In this document: positions 35,678 through 49,100 of the stretch, in pieces
Layout of the letters: every line of letters begins with the position of its first letter
How positions within the stretch are numbered: position 1 is the first letter of the stretch
Source: Rotaria sordida
Lineage: Eukaryota; Rotifera; Eurotatoria; Philodinida; Philodinidae
Reading direction: 5' to 3'
Length of the DNA: 64,000 nucleotides
Assembly: GCA_905250125.1 (NCBI GenBank)
Contig: CAJNOL010000173.1
Span: 78,240-142,239 of the forward strand
Translations under genes and position numbers: made by a program
The notes under the pieces: model-generated
The model's input: only the letters and a program-made list of their open reading frames with translations
Database searches by the model: none
What the model was told of the DNA's origin: nothing

Positions 35678-38600
35678 TTTTAAATAATTATTAATTAATT
35701 AAATATAATTATTATATATTCAGGAAACTTCTTTTTTCAATTGAATGTTTACTTTACTGTCATCGATATATTGACGAACATTGCTTGATTGCTCTTTTTA
35801 ACATCAGATTATTTCTTGATTCTAGAAAAAAAAAACAAAAGAGAACATCAAAAAGCAAAGGAAAATAAAAAAAAAATGTCAAAACAAAAAATGCAAGAAA
35901 ATTCAATAAACAGTCATTATCTAAACCAGAAGATTTCATTCGACCACACACATTTCATGTCACATCACATCATAGTCTATTTCATATGATTGTCTTAGAA
36001 TAAAATGGATTGATAAAAATAACCGCAAGCTTGTTTTCTCTATACAGAAGCAAAAATATATTAACTTTCTATTGTTTACTCTGAAGATTCAGATTTAGTT
36101 CATAATCTGCTTGTTAAATGCAAGAAAAAAAAAACTCAATCTCTTTTACTAAGAATAAGCTTTTCTTATTCTAATAGGAAAAAAAACATTCTCTTGAATG
36201 CACACATTTCCTTTTTTCTCTTTTGAAAGAAAAACAGTAAGTACACAAGATTTGAAAAAAGAATAGGATTTATCATTTTAAGCATACTTACTAAAATATA
36301 TCAAATCATATGTAAAGTCATATTTAATATTGAAACTTCTATTTGGATGTTTTTGTATAAATTGAATTGTTAAACATAATCAAGTCTAAAATCAGGTATG
36401 AATCATATAAGCCTATTGACTTCTTTTTCTTAGTTTAATACAAATCATCGATATGTCAAGAATATTCTTCTGATGTTTTCTCAACAATTGATGTCTTCTT
36501 AGGGATTTTCTTCTTATGTGTTGTGTTCTGAACGACAAATGATGCTTTTTTTCTTTATTCCGAGCCTTTTTTTTTTATAAAAACAAATGCGCATAATAAC
36601 GAGGGAGAGAGAAAATTTAAGTGCAGCTCATTGAGTTACTATCTGTCAAAAGCGAATATATTTTGCAATTAAATATACCTATTTGCACATGAACAAGATA
36701 TTAAAATATAACATTAGTTGTTATGTCAACGCGTCCTTATGAATGACTGAAGTAAAAGACTTTTGTCAAAAGTCTTCTTTTCATAGAGACTTCCATAATT
36801 AACTGAATAATAGACAAATGTAATAATATTGATTTAAGAAATATCTAAAATAGAAAAAATACAATGTCTGAACAATTTTTATAATTCAATAAGTAAATAA
36901 TATTTTTTCATCAATATCTGAAATAACTAATGAACGGAACTATGTAGTATAATATAAATATGAAACATTGAATATATTGATCACAATTAAAATCGAATAA
37001 ACTTTCATCAAATTATAATTTCACCCGAAAAAGACAATCAAAACCCATAGGAAAAGATTTATTTAGTTAGTGTCTAACAAATTGCGTGACGATATTCAAT
37101 AGAAAAGAAAATAAAACCTATTTGATCTCGAGATTATTCTCATGAGTAAACATTTTTTTGTCTTCGTATTCGGTATATTACTTTATCACATTAATCTACA
37201 ATATGCTTTCACAGATGCTCAAAAACATGTTGTAACATGAGAATATAATAATGATTCACAAGAAAAAGAATATTTAATCATTTTTGTCATTTATGATCAA
37301 AAGAAAGGAATATACGATAATCTTTCAGCCAAATACAAGAAATATGTAGTCGAAAACAACAGATGAGATAATTGCGTTTTTTTTTTAAATATGATATTCT
37401 TAATTAAAGTTATAACTTCTGATTGCATTATAAAACAATCTTTGATCTTGATTTATAGTTTTTCATTAGAAGAAAATAATAGATTATGGATTTATTATCA
37501 AATTATTATACCAGCAAAACAAACAAATATTACCGAAAATAAAAACAAAAAAAAGAAAATCTGTTGTTCTTATTATTCTTCATCAATATTTTATATATGA
37601 GGATTTTCATTCACGACGATAGAAGATTACTAAATATTGCTTTTCATTGTGTTAATATCGACTAGTCCATAATGAATGATTTACATAGTATTTCTGCAAT
37701 AGTTTGAACATTTTTTCGTATATTTTCAATTTTTTTTTTAAAAGGTTGGTCCGTTAATTCTCTGTAAAAATATTTGCCTAAATATTCTAAATAATTTTTT
37801 ACTCTTTCAAAACGAACTTTATCCTTGTCGTCCTTTATTACACCTTCTAATGCTTAAGAGATTATTTGCTCTTTATAATTTAAATTCCTAAGCAGTTTAC
37901 AACATGCACGAGTTCATTTCAAAGATCATAATCAGAAGAGATTATTAAAAAATAAATCAAATGAATAGTTTCTATCGACCAATAATGCATTACAAAATTA
38001 ACACAACAGTTGTATAAAGAATGTTTCATATCATTTATCATAAAAGATCATTGACATTGTAATAACATTGACTCTAATCCATTAAAAATCATTACATAAG
38101 ATCGTTTGCTTCCTGTCATGAATTGAAGCGAGATTAAGGTTGTTTTTCAAGCTTGTATCGATTAAGTTGATGATGTGTTTTTATTTTGATGAAAAATTAT
38201 TTCAAAAAATTTTGGCAAATAGAAATAGATATTTTTATAAAGAATTCAACAGACAAATCTAATTGAAAAAGATTCATTCAATAGATGAAAGGATAATACT
38301 GAGAGAAGCATTCTTTACTTGTTATAGTTTATGTTATTGTTAACATTCAATATATCAAAATTGATTTTATTTTTTATTCATAAATTTTAGTTTTCAAATC
38401 ATAAAGTTATATTTCAAACTTACCGATAAATTTCGTTTTATAAACTAAGCGATAAAAATGTTTGTTTTTTAATATTTTTTACGTCAAAATCTTATGAATA
38501 TTATCGTTATAAAAGTAGAAAATCCTGAAGATTTTTTTTTTGTTATTGAAAAGAACTGGAAAATCAACTCTGAATGAAAGGAAAAAAAAAATAATAATCA

Positions 38601-38814
38601 TCTTTCTCATATATTATGTTCAAAACTAAAAACAACACTTTATTATTTCATGATGAATAATTTTCTTTTCATTCTTTTATGAATAATAATTCAGTAGTAC
38701 ACATTAATGATTGTCACATGAAAAGAAGACGAAAGAATGAAATAATTGATGTAAAAGAGAATGACAGAAACAAAAACAAAAACAAAAAACAAAGGACACA
38801 CTGTTAAAATAAAA
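35678..38814. other. Intergenic region upstream of the GPCR
   Basis: 3.1 kb between two minus-strand genes. The first few hundred bases before 35677 should hold the GPCR promoter. Open frames at 35760-35989 and 37391-37600 are low-complexity Lys/Asn/Phe runs without support. A coding relic is noted at about 37680-38140. Confidence 0.5.
37680..38140 (-). pseudogene. Coding relic of unknown family
   Basis: On the minus strand, near 38125-37950, VMIFNGLESMLLQCQ, a stop, then SFMINDMKHSLYNCCVNFVM; then near 37910-37680, ACCKLLRNLNYKEQIIS, a stop, ALEGVIKDDKDKVRFERVKN, YLEYLGKYFYRELTDQPF and NIRKNVQTIAEIL. The composition is protein-like over about 140 codons but broken by in-frame stops and a frame change. 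I do not recognise the protein. It is probably a retro- or segmental gene copy that died recently. Confidence 0.45.
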
Positions 38815-40127
38815 TTATGCATATATTGCTGTTAATTGTTGTTCCCCACCTAAAAAAACAATTTTTGGATGATATGATGATAAATCTGTTGTAGTAAATG
38901 ACGAAGTATCATTAACATGATCGTCATTTGATGATAATAGATTTGATGAAAGTTGAACATTATTATGAAAAACTCCATAGATAATATTATCGTAATTACT
39001 CGTTGTCGGAATATTTATTTGTTGTTTCTTTTTGTAGACAGAATCACTCGATGAATGGTAATGTTTTTTCCATCGTTGTCGACGCAGTATACATATACAT
39101 ATTCCCAGAATAATAACAATCACAAAAAGTATTAAAGATGAAACAATAATTGAAATAGTAACAATATCAAATGACATGAAATGATGTAATTTATAGTTAA
39201 TATTCTGGCAAGTTTCATCCACACAAATATCTCCTAATGGACATTGAATGAATGAATTACATAGGCCATTCGTTAGACCTTCACAATAAGCTAATAAAAA
39301 ATAAAACAAAATTATACAAAAAAAAAAACTAGAGATAACAATATTAATTATATACCTCTATTATCATCTAAAATTTTTTTATTAGATAATTTATTTGGAC
39401 ATATACACATTGTTGATGAACGATTATGATGACACCATTCTAAACAATGAAAATTTTTCATTGTACATTGATCAATATTTTCAACAGCATGAATACATAT
39501 TGATTGTTGATTTTTAGTTAAATAAGATTGAAATGGTGAACGACATATACAACGATGTCGTTCTAAATCACATTGATAAATATTTAATGGATAACATAAA
39601 TTTTCATTTGAACAATAATTATTTAATGTTGATTCAATTTTTAAATTAATTTTAAATAATTCATTATGATTAGTACGATAAATTGTTTTTGTTAAACAAT
39701 CAATTGATGTTAAATTTCTTAAATATGTTATACCTGATGATAAATACATTATATTTGTATCAATAAATGTTGTACGAACAAATTCTCCACGTAATGTTAA
39801 TGATGATTCAACTGATGTCCAATTAAATAATTGACTATTTAAACATTGTATTATATTTAAATTAAAACTTATTAAAGGTTTTTGAGATATATTACGTGCT
39901 AAAATTTTAATAAATAAATTTTCGTCTTCATTATTATGTAATAAATATGGTACGACCATTGATAATGTTCGATTGTCAATCGTCATATTAGTATACAAAG
40001 AATTAAATGAACAATTTGAAAGAAGAACTAGTTTATTAGGAATACAATTAGTATTCTCTGTTAAACCGACGATGACAGTGACGACATGTATCATTAGAAA
40101 AAGAAAAAATAAGCTATTAAACAGCAT
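38815..40127 (-). CDS. Single-pass membrane glycoprotein with EGF-like cysteines
   Basis: The exons are 40127-39356 and 39290-38815, giving 415 residues. Residues 1-22 are a signal peptide (SLFFLFLMIHVVTVIVG). The ectodomain has many N-glycosylation sites (NCS, NMT, NRT, NIS, NWT, NLT, NRS). Cysteine-rich segments resemble degenerate EGF modules: CYPLNIYQCDLERHRCICRS (about 180-200), CTMKNFHCLEWCHHN to CICP (about 225-248), and CNSFIQCPLGDICVDETC (about 268-285). A transmembrane helix (IVTISIIVSSLILFVIVIIL, about 301-325) is followed by a basic stop-transfer RRQRWKK and a cytoplasmic tail of about 85 residues with Tyr motifs (YDNIIYGVF). This fits a type I receptor or adhesion-like surface protein. 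No named family is recognised. Confidence 0.75.
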
Positions 40128-43100
40128 GAGATTTTAATGCTTGTCCATAAACCCACTTAATTTGGTAGGAAAGCATTACGTTCTAATTCCTAAGAAAAAA
40201 AAAAACAGAGAATCATAGGTAACTATCGATCATAATTAAAAAGTAATAGAAACAAAAACAAGAATGAAGAATGCTTGTCTATTATGAACAAATCAAATAG
40301 AAACGATTGTTAATGAACTTAACATAGAATAATATAGCTATGATAGACGATTGTTCAATGTATGTATATATACTATATTTAGTTCATACGCATGTATACA
40401 AGAATTAATATTGATAGCTTTCATAAGCTTCATTAGACTACTGAAAGCGGATATTACACACAATAATCGATATAGAATCAGACTATTTTAAGCTAGTAAG
40501 ATATATTAAATAGATCTATTCAATATTATTATTTACCATCTATTAATATAAACAATAAAAATCCAATAGGAATGTTTTATGTTAAACAATAGAATGACGT
40601 TAATGTAAAATGTCCTTGCTCATTGAGAAAACCAGGTCATCTACTATAAAATACAGATGGATCGTTTCACTCGTACTTATTCTTTTTTTTTTTGCATGCC
40701 TGTTTGCCTGTCTGTCATTCATCTAGTCGAGAGGCTGGTAAAAGAAATAATCGTACATATTTAGTTACGTCATATTCTTGTGAAAAGCAAATGAACTATC
40801 ATGATCTTTCTCATACTCTTAAATACTACATAAATAAATGATAGACGAATATATTATTTTCTATTCTTAACATTTATTTTATATACAATAACTTACCTTG
40901 TTTTATTCTTTTTTAAGAATCAATATAAAGAATAATTGAACAGACATATTATCTTTTCACCATATTGACATTATCATCTATTATATATTGTTTTTTGTTG
41001 AGTTGATATGCATATTGCCTATCTATATTAAAGTATCGTACAATAAAAAAAAAAGATATAACTTGTTGACTTTACTCTTTCTATCTTCTGTCTCGATTTC
41101 TTTTCTAGCGTCTTTTGTATCCGTGTAAATGATTATATAATATAAGCTAATTCTTTCTCTCTTATAGAACCACCATTAGTGATCTAACAAACGTTTTTCT
41201 TCTCTCTCTCATATATATATATATCTATATATACATAGAATTTGTAACGACCTTGTATTGCTCTTCTTCACTTAGTCGCTCTCCAGTATCTATTGTTCTA
41301 TCTTCCAGAAAAATGCTTTCATGACAATACGGCGACTATCAAGTGTGGATTGATCTATCAAATGATTCTCTTCTTCTTTGATTCCTTTTTTTCATAAACC
41401 ATTCAGCTTGACCTCGAACTACACACACACCATACATAAAAAATGTCTTGAGTAACAATATTCAACAGTCGATCGCGATTGATGAACAAACGGAAACAAG
41501 TTATTCCTTTTCATTATTTATTTCTAATTTCGGACTTCCGATAGTAATAAAGATGATCGACGAGCACAACACAAATGATAAAGAACAATTTTTTATAATG
41601 ATAGAAAGAGAATTCTATTCGGAGGAAAAAGAAAAGAAATCTTGCATAAGAATCTAATCAATTTCAAGAGAAAAAGTTCATAGATAAATAACTAACTGAC
41701 TTCTTCTTTTTTTTTTGCTCTTAATAAAGTTAAGGACCCGAAAGATCATTAACATTGAAAAAGAATAATAAAATCTTTTTCTTTTTCGATATGAATATTT
41801 ATATAAGAATGTTATAAGAATTTTACATGATATTCGTTTTCTTGAAAATAATTTATTATTCATTTTATAATGAATGCAAATTTTGTTTATTTCCAATGAT
41901 AAGATCTCATCTAGATTTCATGGAGAAAAAAAAAATGTATATATAAAAGCAAATGTCAATCTAATTGTGCTTGAAGATATTACATATGCTATTGAATTAT
42001 ATAGAAAATCTTATTACATTCTTGTATGGATCAAAAATGTACTATATGGGTATTTTTTTATATTGATATACTTTGATTGACATATAGACACTATATAAAT
42101 ATTCGTATATTTTGATAGAATGATTGGTTTAATAATAAAATAAAAACGAATGTAATATGATTTTATATGAATAGATAAAAAAAAAACACAATGTGAAATT
42201 TTTCTTGATACGAAAATGAAATTGTGAATTGAAAATTGTATTCTATTTTCAAATGTTTACTTTATTATTATGTATCATAAGTCTTTATTCGTAATTTATC
42301 TAATATGTTGTGATGGATTTAGAGAGAATTAGAAAGATGATGCATTTTTTTTCTTCTAAAGATTTGTTTCAAACAGGAAAAGAAAATAATACTAATAGAT
42401 TATAATGATTTACTTCTATCAAGCCGATTGGTATAAATTAAGATTTTGTTTCATAGTTAAATAATTATCTATCATATGTGAAAAACTAATCAATATATAT
42501 TGATTATGCAAAAAGAAAAATCATTCATTTAGAAAAAATTTTTTCTTCAAAACCACATTACATTATAATCCTTAATTAAAGTAACTTTTCATATACACTC
42601 TTATTTGAATTAGTTCTTTCTCAATATTGTTTAAACCTTTCTCTATTTGACCATTGCTAATGTCAAGATCAAATGCGACATAAGAAAATAATTGTACAAT
42701 CGAACAATGCTCGATTTTTTTTTCTACATCAATTATTACAGAATTAGCTTCGTTGTATTCTATAATTACTTTTTTTTGTCAGAGAAATAACTAGTAACCT
42801 GTAGGATATTGTCATGGCAATTGCTTTTCATTCGTTTGTATGCATTAACTCTTTTGATTAATAATTGCAGCTTTATTTAGCTTGAATATATTATATATTT
42901 TGCAAACAACACAAAGAACACTTCATTTCTTATTGCAGGGCTTTGTGAATATTTGTTTTTCTTTTTCAGCAGATGGATTCTACTGGATAAAGACTATTTT
43001 TCAAATTAGGATTTTTGACACAAGACATGCTTATACATCTTCATTTGACATTAGCAGAAAAAAAAAGAGGAAAAAAAAAAAGAACGAAAAAGTGAACAAT

Positions 43101-43168
43101 GATAGATTAATTATATAAATAGACACCGGAATCTAATGACACTAAAAAATATATGTATATTCGTATAA
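40128..43168. other. Intergenic region, AT-rich
   Basis: 3 kb between two minus-strand genes. A short AT microsatellite lies at about 41212-41235. Open frames at 41448-41657, 41678-42080 and 42882-43118 are short, Lys/Ile/Phe-rich and unsupported. No element or RNA gene is recognised. Confidence 0.5.
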
Positions 43169-46100
43169 TTAATAAGTAAACAATTCAGGATAATTAAAAC
43201 TATTTATATGTTTATTCGGTGTTCCATTTATTGCCGGTGTAAAATTATTTGGTACAATTCCATTTGATGTTGTTACAGTTGTTGTTATTGGTAATTTATC
43301 TTTTGATAACTGAAGAACATTTAATAGTTGTCCTATTCGTTGATCAACTTGTCGTTGTTTTTCATGAACACGAGATTTTAATTCTTCAAATGGTTTTGTA
43401 CGAAAATCTTCAATTAAACGTCGGTTTTGATTATAACGATCTTGAGTTGTTTCATTTGAATTAAATACATCACGTATTGTTTGAAATGATATATCTTCAA
43501 CGTGATTATCATTCTAAAAAAGAATAAAATCATATTAATATTCATATGACGTATTATATTAACATACACTAAATGTTGCACGAGGTTCAGTTTCACTAAT
43601 TATTGAACCATCTGTTTCCGAATCCTCATTATTTTCACTACCAGGTGTGTCCGGTTCTAGGAAAAAAAAACAAAAGAACATAAAAGAAAAAGTTTTTGTT
43701 TTTTTTCTTTGATTTATCCGCATTATTCTTTATAAATATAAACATAGTTATTCAATTATTTAACGAGTATTTAAAACAGAATAAAAGAGAACAAAAACGA
43801 TAAGGTGACCACGCGATGAAGGAAATAAGATTTATGCCATTGTCGTGTTTGCCTTTACTATGCTTTCGATAGCACGAAGAAGATTAAATTCTAGTTGTAG
43901 CTAATAGAAGAAATTCCTTCCTTCTTTTTTTGCATTTCTTCAAGTCGGTTTTTTTCTTATTTTTCTTGTTAAAAAAAAGATGCATAAAGAAAAACGACGA
44001 TGACAATTAAGTCTACATAAAATTACATAGAAGAAAAAAATATCTACAGTTACATTTATTCATCTTAAGATTTTCAAGATTTAAAAAGACGATGTTTTAT
44101 TTTGAACTATTTCTATTGCCTATTATTGGTTTTATTGGTATTATGTTCAATTGGCTTCTTATTTTAGCAATACAACGTAAAACATATTATTATCAATCTT
44201 CACAACGAAATCCAGCTCCAATAGTAAATAAATCTCTACTACAAGTACATGCATCATTTTCTGGACAAATTAATCATCCACCATTATTATTACCATCTGT
44301 ACGTTCATCAATATCAACATTTGATAAATTTATTTTAGCATTTTTAATAAATGATATATTTGTATGTAATTTTTTATTACCATTACGTCTTATTGAAATT
44401 TTACGAGGTTTACCATGTGGATTTCTTTGTTTTATATTTAAATTTTTTGAAAAATTAACAACAATAATTGAATTAATTATAATTAATTTACTTTTAATAA
44501 CATCATTAATTTTTTTTTGGAAACAACGTTTATTAACAACAAAATTATGGGTTATATTATTTATATTTATGTTACCAATATTAATTAGTGGTTTTCTTAC
44601 AACATTAACTTATATTGATGTTGAAGAATATGAAGTAAATAATCGACCACCATCATGTAAACAAACATTTATTTATATTGATTTAGTTACACATAAAACA
44701 TTAAATACTTTTTGTTGTATAATTACATATTTTATGATTTTTATGAATTTTATTTTACTTATTAAAACGAAATGCGCTATTAAATCGTATAAAAAAAGAG
44801 CTTTGAAAACTCTTACGGAATCTGCAATGGGAGGAAAAACTGAATCACCAATGTCTGAATCGGTAATAGAAACAAAATTTATTAACTTCTATGATATTAT
44901 ATTTATTTTTTAGACTACTAATGATTATAATCATCGTCGTCGTTCAATGTATTATTTTCCATCTATATCAGTCGAACCAACAAGTTCTAGTGCTACTCCA
45001 CCACCTAAACGTTCAATTCAATCTATTGATTATATGACTTATTTCACTGTTACTGAAAATAGTCATACACTTATACTATCAACATGTTTAATTTTATTTA
45101 TTTATTTATTAGTTTATATACCTTATTGGTTTTATGAATTATCAAATAATCAAATATTATATCAATTAAAAGATATATTTTTTCTATGTCATATAGTTAA
45201 ACCATTTTGTTATATGTTAACGAATGAAAAATATCGAGATCATGTATGGGCTATTATAAAATGTAAAACATTTCGAATGTTACCAACAATTTTACGAAAA
45301 AAATCACATAACATTACGTTAAATAATAATAATAAAACTGTTAGTATATCATACAACTGCTAATAAATAAATAACATACCTGGTTCAGGACGAAATTCAC
45401 GATCGAATCTTGATGTATCATGACCAGATGCATCTAATGCATTAGCAACTGATTCTTGAGAAAATAAACAATCTTTTGGAATACGATATGGAATTGTTTC
45501 ATCAATATTTGAATTAAATGCATTAGGAGGTAGTAAATATGGAGCATGACGTTCACGTTTATGAACAACCTATAGAACGTAAAAACAAACAACAATAATC
45601 TTTGCTTTTTTTTCTTTTATAATCATCTTTATTAATAGAAAAAAAAAAGTCACAATTTATCTGCCGGAAATGACAGGAAATTTGATTCGAGGTAAAAAGC
45701 TTTAAGTTAAATATTAAAAATGCCATTGTGGATTAATAGAATACTTAGTTATTATTTACGGAAAAAACTCATGAGAGAGATAGAATTCGTCGGGTTGATC
45801 CTGGACCTGGATCCGATGGACTCTACTCTGCACTTTTCTCAAACGACTCACCTGAGAAATGTGTAAGATGCACTAGTCACCGGATATAAAGAACCGGAAA
45901 ATAAATATTTCCTAGCACTGGAGCGACCATCCTGTTCCGATTAGAAAGTTTTCATTGAAAATATCAAAGTACGGTCTGACTAGATCCGAAAATTTTTAAC
46001 TCGACAAGTGCTAATGAGGAAACATACCGAACCGTGGAGTTTCATTTTAGGACTACAAGTAGATCTCGATGAGACAAAGACAAGCTTAAAAAGATTCGGA

Positions 46101-49100
46101 CTCATGGCCTATTGATAAAGAGTTATGAACGTTTCAATGAAATTTTTATTGAGAGCAAGACATTATCGAAAGATTCAAAAGAAAGAATTGCGACTAGAGA
46201 GCTGCGGGTCCATGTTTTTTTGGACTCGGACCTGGACCCGGGCCCCGGAAAAACTAAATTTTCAGACCCGGGCCTGACCCGGACCCGGCTGAATCTAGGC
46301 CCAGACCCGGCCGGGTCTAGACCCGATCCTCTTTTCACCAATATTTGACACCCTATGTGTACATGAACAGAAAAGGGAACACAATTTTAGCTCTTCATTG
46401 GAGACTTTAAAGGTCAAATGAGTGTAAAATTATTTCTGACTGTTTCTTTTTCAATTTTGTTAACTTCAACTGTTATTGTTATATATTTCCATTCATAACT
46501 TAATGCAGACCGTGTCTGACTTTCCCCTTAGGTTTAGACCCGGGCCCGGGTCTGGAAGGACCCGCAGCTCTCTAATTGCGACCTATAGGCATGTTGGATA
46601 GCTATTAGATTGTCCTGAATGTTTAAATGAAAACGAACATATCTTTTTCGAGATATTTAATTTCCAAAAAAAAAACATCGGCTTATACCGTAAGAGGACA
46701 CACTAATTGAGTCTATTTCGAAATCGAATATCTCGAGAAAAGGATGTTCGTTTTCATTGATACTTTCAGGACAATCTAATGGCTATCAAACGTACTTATA
46801 GATCGCAATTCTTTTTTTTGGATTTTTTGGTAATGTCTTGCTCTCAATAAAAACTTCATTGGAATGTCCATAACTCTTTATCATTAGGCCATGGGTCCAG
46901 AATCTATTTAAGCTTATCTTAGTCTCACCGAGATCTACTTGTAATCATAATACGAAATTCGACGATTTGGTATGTTCTCTCGTAAATAACACTGCATAGA
47001 AATTCTTTTATTAATAATAATAGTTGTTCATTTTTAAAAGTGTTGATATCTTATGTGACATTCTTGATTTATCTATGAATTGACATGAACTAAGATTACA
47101 TGTTCGTATTTTAATAAAGCATTTTCTAAGTAAAAATAAAGCAAAGAAAGATATTTCAAGAATTATATATGTTAATGAAATAGATATTATACAGAAATTC
47201 TATAGGTCGTCTAAGACTCTAATAAGATTCTTTAATCTATGAATAAATTTTTTTTTTCTTGATATTCTTACGTCATCTACATGATGAGAAAATGCACGAA
47301 TTCCATTTAATTTTGACATTAAATTAAAATAAGCTGCTATTAATGCATGTATACTATTATGATTAATTCGTGATAATTTTCTTTGAGATGATTGATGTAA
47401 ATTTCCATTTGAATCAGACATTTTTGTTATTTTTGACTATATATAAAACAAAAACAAAAACTTGATAAATAATTAATTAATATTTAATATTTTTAATTTA
47501 CTTGAATTTCAAAACAAAAATGTATAACATCAACAAGAACATCTTTATCTACAGCTTCAAGTGTAACAAGATTCATAAGACAATATATAGCATGATATAT
47601 ATCTTTTGTATTATTATCCATTAATATACATTGATAAAGTTGTGAAAGAAATTGACGACCAAACTAAATAGTAAATAATAAAAAAAAATAGAATTAATAT
47701 TTTCAAAATAATAAAACAAAAAAGATATATATATACTTTTTTCATAAATGCAATATCAAATAGACGATTTGCTTTAGTTTCTGTTGGTAATTCTAATTGA
47801 GATATATCTTTTGGTAATCTAAATATAATAATAAATTATTTAATATATTGTACATGATTGATTGAACAAAAATATAATCATCATGAAAGCAATTAACTAC
47901 ATCAAAAGTTTTTAAAAACAAAAAAAAACTTCCAAGAGAATGAGATATACTTTTTAGTTATATATAGAACAAAGTTTTCAAACATTTCTAAGAGCAATTA
48001 TTCTCGTAAATAGACTAAAGACATTTAATAATAAAGATATTTTTCTATTAGGTCATTTATTTTCATACGTAGAGATGTATGGATGCATATCGAGTCTCAA
48101 TGCCAATGATTAGAACTTTTTATTTCAACTTTTTCAATTGGAGAAGATCTATTTCAATACCTTATTTTTATAAAATATTACTAAACCATAAGAATTAAGC
48201 TTTTCTCGAACTCGAGAAATCTTCTATAGATTCAAATTCCTGAACTTTGAATCTATTTTTACAAAATTTAGTTATTTTCTTGAAATGATTTTCCCAACTG
48301 AAAAACATCGAAATCTCACACTTCAGGGAAAAAGTGATACTCATCAGCTGAATAAATTAGAACACAAGTATTTAACACTTGTTTGTAGATTTAATGCGAT
48401 GAATAGTTGATTTGTTCAACATATAATTTCAAAGAACAATGTAACAATTTTTTGGCGTTTTGACATATAAAATGATCTTGAATATATCATCAATTATCCA
48501 TCAATTTGTCTAATAACTACATTGTGACATGCATCAATCTTCGAGATATGGGTGTATGGGCATTAGTAGTCTTTTGATAGTCACACTCACACCCACATCT
48601 TTGAGAAATAAATTTTTCTATCTCTAATAATAATTACTTTATTTTGTGTAATTTATCTGCATATTGTCGTCGATCGACTAATGGTTGAAGAATTTCTAAA
48701 ACAATTAAACGAACTTCTGGTTCTGGTGCACTCAACATTTTAAGTAATGGATCAAAAAGCTGATGAGGAAATGTTGTTTGAGTTGATGTTTCACGACGAT
48801 GAACTGTTTGATAAGTAGCTGCAACCTAAATAAATATTAAGTTGATAAATTTTTTTGTTATATACATATATATATATCTTATCACATCGAATAAAATCTC
48901 AATCAAATATGAGCAAGGAGCAGAAAACAAAAACAAAAAAGATATTGGCGAATTCACGGAAATAAATCATAGAAAAGAAATTCTTTGTTTTTTTTTTATT
49001 TTTTCCTTCAAGTGATCTAATGTTTTTTTTAAGCTATTAAAAAGAAAAGAAAACATAACTAAAACGAAAAGAAATATTTCTAAATAAACATACTTTTTTT

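Noticed and set aside
46112-46348. Open frames on both strands rich in Gly, Pro, Asp and Arg
   Set aside because: They come from the GC-rich repeats inside the hAT-type MITE, which has no coding role.
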